Source: Spirosoma rigui (GTDB lineage: Bacteria; Bacteroidota; Bacteroidia; Cytophagales; Spirosomataceae). Taken from it: a stretch of DNA of 64,000 nucleotides. The stretch covers positions 3,224,001-3,288,000 of the forward strand of contig NZ_CP020105.1 in assembly GCF_002067135.1 (NCBI RefSeq), written 5' to 3'. The translations under genes and the position numbers were made by a program. The notes below the pieces were generated by a model, which saw only the letters and a list, made by a program, of their open reading frames with translations, did no database searches and was not told where the DNA came from. Shown here piece by piece: positions 8,877 through 19,300 of the stretch (the first letter of the stretch is position 1; each line of letters begins with the position of its first letter).

Positions 8877-9728
8877 TCAGCGACGCATTTTTTTTAACAC
8901 AAAATCTTCGAGCGACTGCTCCGCCGGATTATTATTAACCTGCCTGAGCAACGAAACGTGCGTATCGCTCAGGGCAGGTAACCAGTCATTGTCCATGCGT
9001 GCCAGCTGATCCGGCACAATCGTTTTTGGAAAGACCGTAACGCCCATCCCAGCTTTCACGGCGGCCACAGTACCGGCATAACTGGGGCTACTGTACACCA
9101 GTCGCCACGCAATTCCGGCTTCGTCCAGCGCCTGAATAGCCCGCGCCCGGTACACACAGGGTTGCGGTGAAAGGACCAGCGGGAGGGGAGCCGTCCTGTC
9201 GATAGTAGCCAGATAATTGCCTTTTCCTACCCATTCCAGCGGTTCGGACCAGACATCAACCCCGTTGGGAAAATCTTCCGGGCGGCTCATTTTTACCATG
9301 ATCAGGTCAAATTCGCCCCGTTGAAAACGCTCGAACAGGTGGAGGGTTAAATCACACTCCACTTTAAGCAGCACCCGGGGATGAAGCCTGGAAAAGTCGA
9401 CCAGGATGTCGGACAGAATTGCACTGGCAAAATCTTCGGGCAGCCCAAAGCGCACTTCACCAGCCAGCTCCGGCTCTTTAAACCGGTCCAGTGCCTCGCG
9501 GTGCAAAGCAAAAATCTGCCGGGCGTAGCCCAGGAAAATTTCACCATCGCTGGTTAACGACAGGGTCTTACCCCGATTGAAGAGCACTTTCCCAAGTGTC
9601 ATTTCCAGCTTGGCAATTTGCTGACTAACGGCCGACTGGGTCCGGCCAACCCGGTCGGCCGAGCGGGTAAAGCTGCCCGTATCAGCTACGGCCAGAAAGC
9701 ACTGGAGCGTGATGGTGTCGAGTGACAT
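8877..9728 (-). CDS. LysR-family transcriptional regulator, candidate regulator of dabBA
   Basis: 283 residues with the standard LysR layout: winged HTH at about 3-62 (LQCFLAVADTGSFTRSADRVG, then AVSQQIAKLEMTLG) and a periplasmic-binding-protein-like effector domain from about 90 (VRFGLPEDFASAILSDIL). It diverges from dabB, with 192 bases between the start codons. LysR genes next to dab operons are known in chemoautotrophs, so control of inorganic-carbon uptake is a reasonable inference. Two palindromes in the shared region (9766-9809 and 9819-9833) are candidate control elements. The effector is unknown. Confidence 0.9.
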   Translation of the reverse strand: MSLDTITLQCFLAVADTGSFTRSADRVGRTQSAVSQQIAKLEMTLGKVLFNRGKTLSLTSDGEIFLGYARQIFALHREALDRFKEPELAGEVRFGLPEDFASAILSDILVDFSRLHPRVLLKVECDLTLHLFERFQRGEFDLIMVKMSRPEDFPNGVDVWSEPLEWVGKGNYLATIDRTAPLPLVLSPQPCVYRARAIQALDEAGIAWRLVYSSPSYAGTVAAVKAGMGVTVFPKTIVPDQLARMDNDWLPALSDTHVSLLRQVNNNPAEQSLEDFVLKKMRR

Positions 9729-9765
9729 AACTGAATGGGTGGAAATAGTTATTTCTTGGGAGTTT

Positions 9766-9809
9766 AATACACGCTGAAAAGGGTTAAAAAGCCCTTTTCA
9801 GCGTGTATT
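9766..9809. repeat. 18-bp perfect inverted repeat in the lysR-dabB promoter region
   Basis: Perfect arms 9766-9783 and 9792-9809 with an eight-base A/T-rich loop. There is no upstream plus-strand gene for it to terminate, and it sits 37 bases before the lysR start and 111 bases before dabB. It could be an operator, a leader hairpin, or a barrier separating the two divergent transcripts. Confidence 0.8.
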
Positions 9810-9818
9810 CAGTGATAT

Positions 9819-9833
9819 ATTAGATATTCTAAT
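9819..9833. promoter_or_regulatory. Candidate LysR-type operator (T-N11-A dyad)
   Basis: ATTAGATATTCTAAT is a perfect dyad (6-bp arms, 3-base centre) and fits the LysR consensus T-N11-A exactly (T at 9820, A at 9832). It lies 87 bases upstream of the dabB start, upstream of a candidate -7 box, as expected for an activator site. AT-rich sequence makes chance matches fairly likely. Confidence 0.45.
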
Positions 9834-9878
9834 TGCAAATATAAAAATTATTCGTTTTTCTTATAGTAATAGTGCTTA

Positions 9879-9886
9879 TAGTTTTG
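9879..9886 (+). promoter_or_regulatory. Candidate Bacteroidota -7 element of dabB
   Basis: TAGTTTTG matches the Bacteroidota -7 consensus TAnnTTTG. It would place a transcription start about 25-30 bases before the dabB ATG. No clear TTG -33 element is visible at the expected distance, which would fit a promoter needing an activator. Confidence 0.4.
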
Positions 9887-9920
9887 TCGCGGAACAATAG
9901 AAAAACTAATAGCGCTACAC

Positions 9921-11447
9921 ATGTATTTAGCTTCTCATTCCTTTTTTCCTTACGGCCTGATGCTCGGACTTCCGCTGGCCGGTGCTTTGATCAACCGCCT
10001 TGTGTTCCCGAAAAAGCCCACACGGGGTGCCCGCGTCGCAACGAGCTTTATTTGGGCGGGCCTGCTGGTGGCGCTCACGAGTCTCACGAATGAGGTATTA
10101 TTTCCGGGTCAGGCCAGCGTACCCGGATTTCAGGGTGATGTGTTGTCGTGGCTGATGGCAACCCTCATCCTACTGGTAAGTGGTATTGTTCACCATTTTT
10201 CGCGCCGTTACATGGCGGGTGACCGGGCGTATCACCGCTACTTTACGCATCTTTCTCTGGTAACGGCTAGTGCTTTGCTGATGGTGCTGGCCGACCATTT
10301 AGGCTGGTTATTACTCGGCTGGGGGGTGAGTAACCTGTTGCTGGTCCGGCTAATAATTCATAAGGCAGGCTGGGCGGCTGCTTTCAATTCGGGAAAGCTG
10401 GCGTTACAAACCTTCGTGCCGGGGTTTATTTGCCTGTGCATTGCGTTTCTGATACTGGCCAGCGTGGGCGGGAGTATATACCTGCATGAACTGATAAAGG
10501 CGGAAAATACGGGCGCGTATACACGCCCAACCGTAGCGGCCCTGTTGCTCATCCTGGTCGCGGCCATGACTCAGTCGGCCCAGATCCCTTTTCATCGGTG
10601 GCTGACGAGTTCCCTCAATTCACCCACGCCCGTTTCGGCTCTGATGCATGCCGGATTGGTGAACGGGGGGGGCTTTCTGCTGGCACGTTTTGCCCCGCTT
10701 TATTTACACTACCCGGACTTGCTCCAGCTCCTGTTCGTGCTGGGTAGCGTTACGGCGTTGGTTGGCACTGGCTGGAAGTTAATGCAGAGTGATGTCAAAC
10801 GCATGCTGGCCTGTTCTACCATGGGTCAAATGGGATTCATGATTATGCAGTGTGGGTTAGGCCTGTTCCCGGCAGCCGTAGCGCACTTGTGCTGGCACGG
10901 GTTATTCAAAGCGTTTCTATTCCTGAATAGCGGGTCGGCGGTGCAGGAAAAGCGACCCCCGCAGCCGTCGACAGATTCTGTGCTTACCTGGCTACTGGCG
11001 GGTATCGGCGGACTGGCCGGGGGGTACGGATTTGCGATGCTGAGTGACAAGTCGCTGCTGGCTGGTGATACGACCCTGCTCCTGACGGGATTTGCCTGGA
11101 TGGCTACTACGCAGGTTGCCCACACCGTTTTGCAAGGCGGCAGTTTCGTAATCCGCTTTATTCCTGCTATGGGTCTGGCGCTGCTGGCGGGCAGCCTGTA
11201 CGGGATCAGTGTCCATAGTATCGACGCGCTCATGGGGCCGCTGGCTATCTGGGTTCCCCAGCCTCTAACGCTGCTGCATGGACTCGTTTTCGGTCTGTTT
11301 TTCCTGATCTGGCTGGGACTCAACCTGAAGCTACCGCTGGTTGGGCTATCCTCCCGCGTCGGACGGCAACTCTATGTCAGCGCTCTGAATAGTAGCCAGC
11401 CGCATCACAGCACCACCACACCCACCCGCACCAGTTATCAATACTAA
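9921..11447 (+). CDS. dabB: DabB, proton-conducting membrane subunit of the DAB inorganic-carbon transporter
   Basis: 508-residue polytopic membrane protein of the proton-conducting transporter family related to complex I subunit NuoL and Mrp antiporter subunits. Many hydrophobic helices are visible, with the family core AAMTQSAQIPFHRWL, SSLNSPTPVSALMHAGLVN and QSDVKRMLACSTMGQMGFM, and KAFLFLNSGSAV further on. As the gene is followed after 32 bases by dabA rather than by other nuo or mrp genes, it is assigned as DabB. This subunit is thought to let cations (protons or sodium) flow inward and so drive directional CO2 hydration by DabA. LysR, dabB and dabA form a compact unit. Confidence 0.92.
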   Translation: MYLASHSFFPYGLMLGLPLAGALINRLVFPKKPTRGARVATSFIWAGLLVALTSLTNEVLFPGQASVPGFQGDVLSWLMATLILLVSGIVHHFSRRYMAGDRAYHRYFTHLSLVTASALLMVLADHLGWLLLGWGVSNLLLVRLIIHKAGWAAAFNSGKLALQTFVPGFICLCIAFLILASVGGSIYLHELIKAENTGAYTRPTVAALLLILVAAMTQSAQIPFHRWLTSSLNSPTPVSALMHAGLVNGGGFLLARFAPLYLHYPDLLQLLFVLGSVTALVGTGWKLMQSDVKRMLACSTMGQMGFMIMQCGLGLFPAAVAHLCWHGLFKAFLFLNSGSAVQEKRPPQPSTDSVLTWLLAGIGGLAGGYGFAMLSDKSLLAGDTTLLLTGFAWMATTQVAHTVLQGGSFVIRFIPAMGLALLAGSLYGISVHSIDALMGPLAIWVPQPLTLLHGLVFGLFFLIWLGLNLKLPLVGLSSRVGRQLYVSALNSSQPHHSTTTPTRTSYQY

Positions 11448-11479
11448 TAGATATACCACCTGAATTTACGAATCAACTG

Positions 11480-13732
11480 ATGGAAGCTGAAGTAGCATAC
11501 GCATCTGTTCTCACCGATCCCGCCCTGACAATCGGGGCCGACCTGCCGGAAAAAGTGGCGGACGCGGCCCGTATCATCGCTCCTGTCTGGCCTCTCAAAT
11601 CGTTTATCGCCTGTAATCCGCTGCAGGGGCTGGAAGATCTGCCCTTCGACGAGGCTGTGAGCAGGGGAGCCCGGCTGTTTCAGATCGCCGATACATCGCC
11701 TGAGCTGGAGAATGTAAATTGCCAGGTTATCAAATGGTGCCTTGCTTTTCTCGACGAAGGGCAGGCTACGCTGATGATGCCCAACCGGGAGCAGGGTTTC
11801 TATGCCGCCTGGCGCGCTCTGGCCCCGTTTGACGCCCAACTGCACCACCAGCAAACGACGCGTAAAAACTGGCTGGCCGGGCTGCCTGAAAAACCAGAAA
11901 ACGCACTGGCGTTCTGTCTGCTGAAGCTGGGTATTCCGGCAGACGACCAGTTGCTGTTTCTGACCCGCACGCTCACTTACCTGCCGGGTTGGGCGGGTTA
12001 CATAAAATGGCGCGAAAACTGGCAATCGGCCAGTCCCGCCAATCCGAACCCCGTTACGTTGCTGGAGTTTCTGGCCGTTCGACTGGCCATTACGTGTCTG
12101 CTGTGGCCACAGGCCGGTCAGCGGCCCCTGAGTTCGGACACAAACGATGAGCGGATCGCCGGGAAACTGGCAAAACTTAACGAGGACGAAGCCCGCTATC
12201 AACAGAAACTTATGGGTATGGTTTTGTCACGACTGCGTAAACCTGGCCCACTGCATCAGCGACCAGATGCGCAACTGGTCTTTTGCATTGATGTGCGGTC
12301 AGAACCCTTTCGTCGCCAGCTGGAGGCACAGGGACACTACGAAACGCTGGGCTTTGCTGGTTTCTTTGGCCTGCCGGTCCGCGTACACGAATGCGCGGGT
12401 GACGAGGCCTACGACAGCTGTCCCGTTTTACTTAAACCAGCGCATTCGGTATACCAGCAACCAACGGCGGGTCAGCAACACAAACTGGGCCGTTTTCATC
12501 GGGGCAAGCGTGCGATTAAGATGGTCAGGGCTTTTTATCAGCGATTGAAGTATAACTTCGCCACCCCTTTCGCCCTGGTCGAAACGCTGGGTGCCGGGTG
12601 TGGGCTGCTCATGCTGGAGCGTACCCTGATCCCTACGCAGGGTGCAAAATTCCACCGAGTCTTGACTGAGACCATTCGGCCTAGACTCGCCCTGGAGCCG
12701 GTCTTTGCTGAAACAGCGGGGATACCCCGCGATCAGCAGGCGGTGTATGCCGAATCGGCCCTGCGGTTGATGGGGCTGACCGATAATTTTGGGAAGCTGG
12801 TCGTGTTTTGCGGACACGGGAGCACTGTCCGGAACAATCCCTACAGTTCGGCGCTGGACTGCGGAGCCTGCGGGGGTAACCACGGTGGTGCCAACGCGCA
12901 GGTGCTGGCCGCTATACTGAATACACCATTGGTACGTCTGATGCTGGCTCGGAAAGGCATTCACATACCGATGGAAACGATTTTCCTGGCCGCTGAGCAC
13001 GACACAACGACCGACGACCTGACGATCTACGAAAATTCGCAGGTTGCCAGCCAGCCATTTGTCTTTCAGAAGCTGCAACAGGCGTTGGTGAGGGCTAAAT
13101 TCGCTAACGCCAGCTGGCGCTGCGGAACGTTTGGGGAAGCGGGTGGAGGCCGGAACCCGATAGACCTGACGCTGCGACGCAGCAGTGACTGGGCCGAAGT
13201 GCGCCCGGAGTGGGGGCTGGCCCGGAATGCCGCATTTATCATTGGCCCCCGCTGGTTAACGCAGGCGCTGGATCTGGAAGGCCGCTGTTTTCTGCACTCC
13301 TACGAGTGGGAGCAGGATGAGGCACATACGAGCCTGGAAACCATTCTGACGGCACCCATGGTGGTGGCGCAGTGGATAAATACGCAGTATCTCTTCTCAA
13401 CACTGGATAACGTTGCCTACGGCAGCGGTAGTAAAGTAACGCATAACGTAGCGGGTAAGCTGGGTATCATGCAGGGCAATGCCAGTGACCTGATGCATGG
13501 CTTGCCGCTGCAATCGGTTAACGCTACGGATAACGAACTGTACCACGATCCCCAGCGCCTGTTAACGGTCGTTTTTGCCCCCCGGGCCAGCATAGACCTC
13601 ATCATTGGGCGGCAGGCGATCCTGCAGAAACTGTTTTTTAACGGGTGGGTCAAGCTGATCGCGATCGATCCGGAGGATAACAAGGCCTATCGGCTGGACA
13701 GCCGGGGTCACTGGTGCCCGCTGCCGGACTGA
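11480..13732 (+). CDS. dabA: DabA, zinc-dependent carbonic-anhydrase-like subunit of the DAB transporter (DUF2309)
   Basis: 750-residue cytoplasmic subunit of the DUF2309 family. In characterised DAB complexes DabA binds zinc in a beta-carbonic-anhydrase-like site and hydrates CO2 to bicarbonate in one direction, powered through DabB. The site proposed for Halothiobacillus DabA (Cys, Asp, His, Cys; recalled as C351, D353, H524, C539) has clear counterparts: Cys269 and Asp271 in LVFCIDVRSEPFRR, His446 in FCGHGS and Cys461 in SALDCGACGGN, with spacings of 2 and 15 between the pair members as in the reference. The N terminus has IAPVWPLKSFIACNPLQGL, a typical family opening. The subunit probably supplies bicarbonate for anaplerotic carboxylases when CO2 is low; no RuBisCO or carboxysome gene is near. 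Confidence 0.95.
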   Translation: MEAEVAYASVLTDPALTIGADLPEKVADAARIIAPVWPLKSFIACNPLQGLEDLPFDEAVSRGARLFQIADTSPELENVNCQVIKWCLAFLDEGQATLMMPNREQGFYAAWRALAPFDAQLHHQQTTRKNWLAGLPEKPENALAFCLLKLGIPADDQLLFLTRTLTYLPGWAGYIKWRENWQSASPANPNPVTLLEFLAVRLAITCLLWPQAGQRPLSSDTNDERIAGKLAKLNEDEARYQQKLMGMVLSRLRKPGPLHQRPDAQLVFCIDVRSEPFRRQLEAQGHYETLGFAGFFGLPVRVHECAGDEAYDSCPVLLKPAHSVYQQPTAGQQHKLGRFHRGKRAIKMVRAFYQRLKYNFATPFALVETLGAGCGLLMLERTLIPTQGAKFHRVLTETIRPRLALEPVFAETAGIPRDQQAVYAESALRLMGLTDNFGKLVVFCGHGSTVRNNPYSSALDCGACGGNHGGANAQVLAAILNTPLVRLMLARKGIHIPMETIFLAAEHDTTTDDLTIYENSQVASQPFVFQKLQQALVRAKFANASWRCGTFGEAGGGRNPIDLTLRRSSDWAEVRPEWGLARNAAFIIGPRWLTQALDLEGRCFLHSYEWEQDEAHTSLETILTAPMVVAQWINTQYLFSTLDNVAYGSGSKVTHNVAGKLGIMQGNASDLMHGLPLQSVNATDNELYHDPQRLLTVVFAPRASIDLIIGRQAILQKLFFNGWVKLIAIDPEDNKAYRLDSRGHWCPLPD

Positions 13733-13761
13733 TCCGTAGCAGCGCCATGCAATGCGGTGTG

Positions 13762-13812
13762 GCCGGGCAGTGAACCAGGATGTTTGTCAGGTCCCGATGG
13801 TCACCGCCCGGC
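13762..13812. terminator. Hairpin between convergent dabA and esterase genes
   Basis: A 12-bp stem with one mismatch (GCCGGGCAGTGA against TCACCGCCCGGC) around a loop of about 27 bases. It lies between the dabA stop (13732) and the convergent esterase stop (13818). The long loop makes it weaker than other hairpins in the window. Confidence 0.45.
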
Positions 13813-13817
13813 TTCCC

Positions 13818-14666
13818 TTATTTCTTGTCCTGCCTGTCGAAGTACTGCCGCATGAACAGGAGCTGGTAGGTTACGGCCTTGTTCCAGTAGTCCCAGTTGT
13901 GGGCACCCGGCCGGCTGATGTAGTCGTGGGCAATGTTGCGTTCCAGCAGCTTATGATGCAGGTTCTCGTTGACACGGTAGAAAAAATCCTCCGTACCGCA
14001 GTCGATGAGCAACGACAAAGCGCCGGGGGTAAGCAGGTGAAGCATGTTGATGACCGTATTCTGCTCCCATCGCTCGGGAAATTCGGCGTAGGAGCCCAGC
14101 CGTTTGGCCATGTCCCAGTTAAGGGGAAACGGCCGGATGTCGACTCCTCCGCTCATACTGCCCGCAGCGCCGAAGACTGTCTGGTGCCGCAAGGCCAGGT
14201 AGAGGGCGCCGTGTCCGCCCATACTCAGGCCCGTAATGGCACGTCCTGTTCGGTTTTTGATCGTTTTGTAATGACTGTCAATCCAGCCGACCAGTTCATT
14301 GGCGACGTAGGTTTCGTAGCGAAACGCCGGATCGACCGGGCTGTCGAAATACCAGCTGCCGAAGTTGCCATCGGGGCACACAATAATCATCTGGTAGGTA
14401 TCGGCGGCTTTAGCCAGGGCGGGTGCTTTCCTGACCCAGTCACTGTAGTTGCCGCTGTAGCCATGCAGCAGGTACAGAACGGGTCGTTCTGCACCGTCCG
14501 TGTCGCCGTCGGGGGTTATGACGACCGCCTTTATCGTCTTTTTCATGGATGGGCTAACGGTTGAGACCGTATCGACTTTTGCGGCCCATCCAGCCGGACC
14601 GAGTACCAGCAATAGGCAAAAGGACAGAATAAAACGGGAAAAAGCAGGGGAAACGACGCTGAACAT
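13818..14666 (-). CDS. Secreted alpha/beta-hydrolase esterase (CE1/esterase D-like)
   Basis: 282 residues with an N-terminal hydrophobic signal segment ending near GPAGWAA. The esterase fold shows VLYLLHGYSGNYSDW (oxyanion region), the nucleophile elbow TGLSMGGHGAL with Ser148, an acidic residue in LIDCGTEDFF (about 225-229) and His256 in GAHNWDYW. This is the pattern of CE1 carbohydrate esterases and esterase D relatives; the signal segment argues for an extracytoplasmic acetyl- or feruloyl-type esterase rather than cytosolic S-formylglutathione hydrolase. It follows a second esterase on the same strand after 121 bases, suggesting joint expression. Confidence 0.85.
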   Translation of the reverse strand: MFSVVSPAFSRFILSFCLLLVLGPAGWAAKVDTVSTVSPSMKKTIKAVVITPDGDTDGAERPVLYLLHGYSGNYSDWVRKAPALAKAADTYQMIIVCPDGNFGSWYFDSPVDPAFRYETYVANELVGWIDSHYKTIKNRTGRAITGLSMGGHGALYLALRHQTVFGAAGSMSGGVDIRPFPLNWDMAKRLGSYAEFPERWEQNTVINMLHLLTPGALSLLIDCGTEDFFYRVNENLHHKLLERNIAHDYISRPGAHNWDYWNKAVTYQLLFMRQYFDRQDKK

Positions 14667-14787
14667 GGGTTACTTTCAAACGGAATAAATGAACAAAAAG
14701 ACCTCAACGGGACCGGAGTCCGCCGAGATGGGCAAGTTAACCCGGGATGCGTTCATTTTTAAGCAACGCGGGCAGATGTCCTGTGTT

Positions 14788-16322
<1,535 letters not shown>

Positions 16323-19300
16323 ATGCAAGATTCATTTACCGTTACGGACAGCCTGAGTACCGCTGCCGATAGTCATCAATTGTCTACCGGTCTGATTGGT
16401 GTCCAAGCCGATCTGGAACGCCTGACCAGGCTGGCCGCCCTGGTTTGTCAAACTCCCGTAGCGGTGCTCTCATTGGTTGAGGGGCCGCACCAGTGGATTC
16501 GTGCGCAGTGGGGACTTGCTGAAACAGACACCAGTGGTGCGTGGGTAATGCTACCTGCCCCCGATCCGGCTACCCGAATCGTTGAGATGACCGGCCATCG
16601 ACTGGATACGTGGCTGGAACGACAGACGTGGCTGAGCCCGAACGACGATATCCGTGCCTGTACCGCTTATACGCTCCTCACCGCCGAAGGACGTATACGA
16701 GGTACGTTGAGCGTACTGGATCGGGAGCCCCGTTCACTTGACGCCAGCCAGCGGGAGGGACTGGTGCTGACCGGTGATTCAATGACCCGGTTGCTGGAGG
16801 AACACCAGCACAAGCAGGAACCGCATTACCTGAAAACACTTTTTTTCCTCGCCAACGACCTGATTTGCGTGGCGGGGACAGACGGTTTTTTCAAAGAAAT
16901 AAATCCGGCGTTCCAGCGACTGCTGGGCTGGGACGAAGCCTATTTGCTGGCAAATTCATTTTTTGAGTTCGTGCACCCCGATGATCTGCTGACGACCGAG
17001 CAGGAGATTGCCCAGTTGGCAGCCGGGAAGCCAACGGTAAATTTTGAACACCGCTTCCGTTGCCGGGATGGTAGCTACCGGACGCTGCAATGGGTAGCGA
17101 CGCCCGAAACGGGGACCGGACAGTTGTTTGCCATTGCCCGCGACGTAACGGAGGAGAAGCAAAGGGAACGCCGGCTGCACCAGTCCGAAACGAATTTCCG
17201 CTCCTTCTTCGAAAACTCGCAGGGCCTTATGTGTGTACATGACCTGGACGGTACGCTGTTAACGGTTAACAACGCCGGCGCTCAGGCCCTGGGGTATGCA
17301 TTGACCGAGCTAATTGACAGCCCGTTGCGCGCGCTCATCCCCGCAAAACACCAGGTTGGGTTCGACATGTACCTGGAAACCATCCGCACATCGGGGCGGG
17401 CCAGTGGCCTGATGCACACCCTTCGCAAAGACGGCTCACTCCGGATCTGGTTGTTCAACAACGTCCTGGAACGGGGTATTGACGGAACGCCCTACGTAAT
17501 CGGCAATGCCATCGACATTACCCGTCGCCATCGGCTGGAAGCCGATTTGCAGCGAACGAAGGAAATGCTGGAGCAAACCAACGAAGTGGCCCGGATTGGC
17601 GCCTGGGAGGTCGATATGGTGCGACGAACCGTGTACTGGTCGGCGGTGACGCGGGCGATCTTTGAAGTGGACGATACCTTCGAGCCCAACTTCGATACGG
17701 CCATCGAGTCATTCAAGGGTAATAACCACACGATCATCACCAACGCCATTAACCGCGCCTATCGGGAAAACATCCCGTACGATCTGGAGCTAACGATTGT
17801 AACGGCACGGGGGAAAGAGATCTGGGTACGGGCGCTGGGAACGCCCGAGCGTCGGGATGGCCAGTGTGTTCGTCTGTACGGCACGTTTCAGGACATTGAC
17901 GCTCAGAAAAAGGCCGAGCAGGACCTGCACAACGAGAAATTGCGGCTGGCAACCTTCGTGGAACACGCGCCGGCTGCGGTGGCAATGCTCGACCGGGACT
18001 TGCGCTATATTGCCGTCAGTAACCGCTGGCTGGAAGATTACCGCCTAACCCAGGACGTGATTGGCCTATCACACTACGCCTTGTTTCCTACCATCAGCGA
18101 CGAGTGGAAAACGATCCACCAGAAATGCATTGAGGGTGCGGTGGTGCGGAGGGAGGAAGACGTGTGGCGGCCGCAGGGCTGGGAACACGATCAGTACCTG
18201 CGCTGGGAAGTGCGGCCCTGGTACCAGTACGACGGGGCCGTTGGGGGTGTTATGATGTTTACGCAGGATATTACTCAGGCCTGTCTGCAGCGGGAAGAAT
18301 TAACGAAAGCCAAATCGCAGGCCGAGCAGGCCAGCCGCGCCAAATCGGAGTTTCTGGCTAACATGAGTCACGAAATTCGCACCCCGCTCAATGGGGTAAT
18401 CGGCTTCACCGACCTGCTCCTTAAAACGGCGCTCAACGACACCCAGCAGCAATACCTTTCCATTGTGAATCAGTCGGCCAACGCGCTTCTGAGCATTCTG
18501 AACGATATTCTGGATTTTTCAAAAATCGAATCCGGCAAGCTGGAGCTGGATTACGATAACGTGGATATATACGAACTCAGCAGCCAGGCCGCTGATATCA
18601 TTGCGTACCAGGCTCAGAGCAAGGGGCTCGAAGTACTCCTGAATCTGTCCCCTTATCTGCCCCGCTTTGTGCACGTCGACTCCGTCCGGCTCAAGCAGGT
18701 TTTGGTAAACCTGCTGGGTAACGCGGTGAAGTTTACGCAGACGGGCGAAGTGGAACTGCGGATAACGGCGCTCAGCGATCCAACGGCGGACAAGGTACGC
18801 TTTCGCTTTGAAGTCCGGGATACGGGCATTGGAATCAAGCCGGCCATGCAGCAAAAGATCTTTACCGCCTTCTCCCAGGAGGACCCCTCCACAACCAAAC
18901 GATATGGGGGGACGGGACTGGGACTGACGATCTCCAATAAATTACTGGGGCTGATGGGAAGCGAATTGCAACTCCGGAGCGAAGTGGACCAGGGGAGTTG
19001 CTTTTTCTTCGACATCGAACTCAGCGCCCGACCGGGCGACCCGGTTATCTGGAGCGACAGCGTCCCGATCCGACACGCCCTGATCGTCGACGATAACGAG
19101 AACAACCGCCTTATCCTCCGGCAGATGTTCCTGCTCAAACAGATTACGACCGAAGAAGCCAGCAACGGGGTTGAAGCGATTCAACTGCTGGCGCAGGGGC
19201 GGCAATACGATGTAATTTTGATGGATTATCACATGCCATACATGGATGGTCTGGAAACGATCGGGGCTATACGGGACAATTTTTCGTCGGCTACGGGCCA

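Noticed and set aside
9921-11447. NuoL/MrpA-type complex I or antiporter subunit.
   Set aside because: No other nuo or mrp genes adjoin it, and it is followed directly by a DUF2309/DabA gene, so DabB is the better call.
11444-12202. 252-codon minus-strand frame.
   Set aside because: Opposite the N-terminal half of dabA, which is well supported.
13818-14666. S-formylglutathione hydrolase (formaldehyde detoxification).
   Set aside because: The N-terminal signal segment and pairing with a CBM48-type secreted esterase fit an extracytoplasmic carbohydrate esterase better; no adhC-like gene is adjacent.
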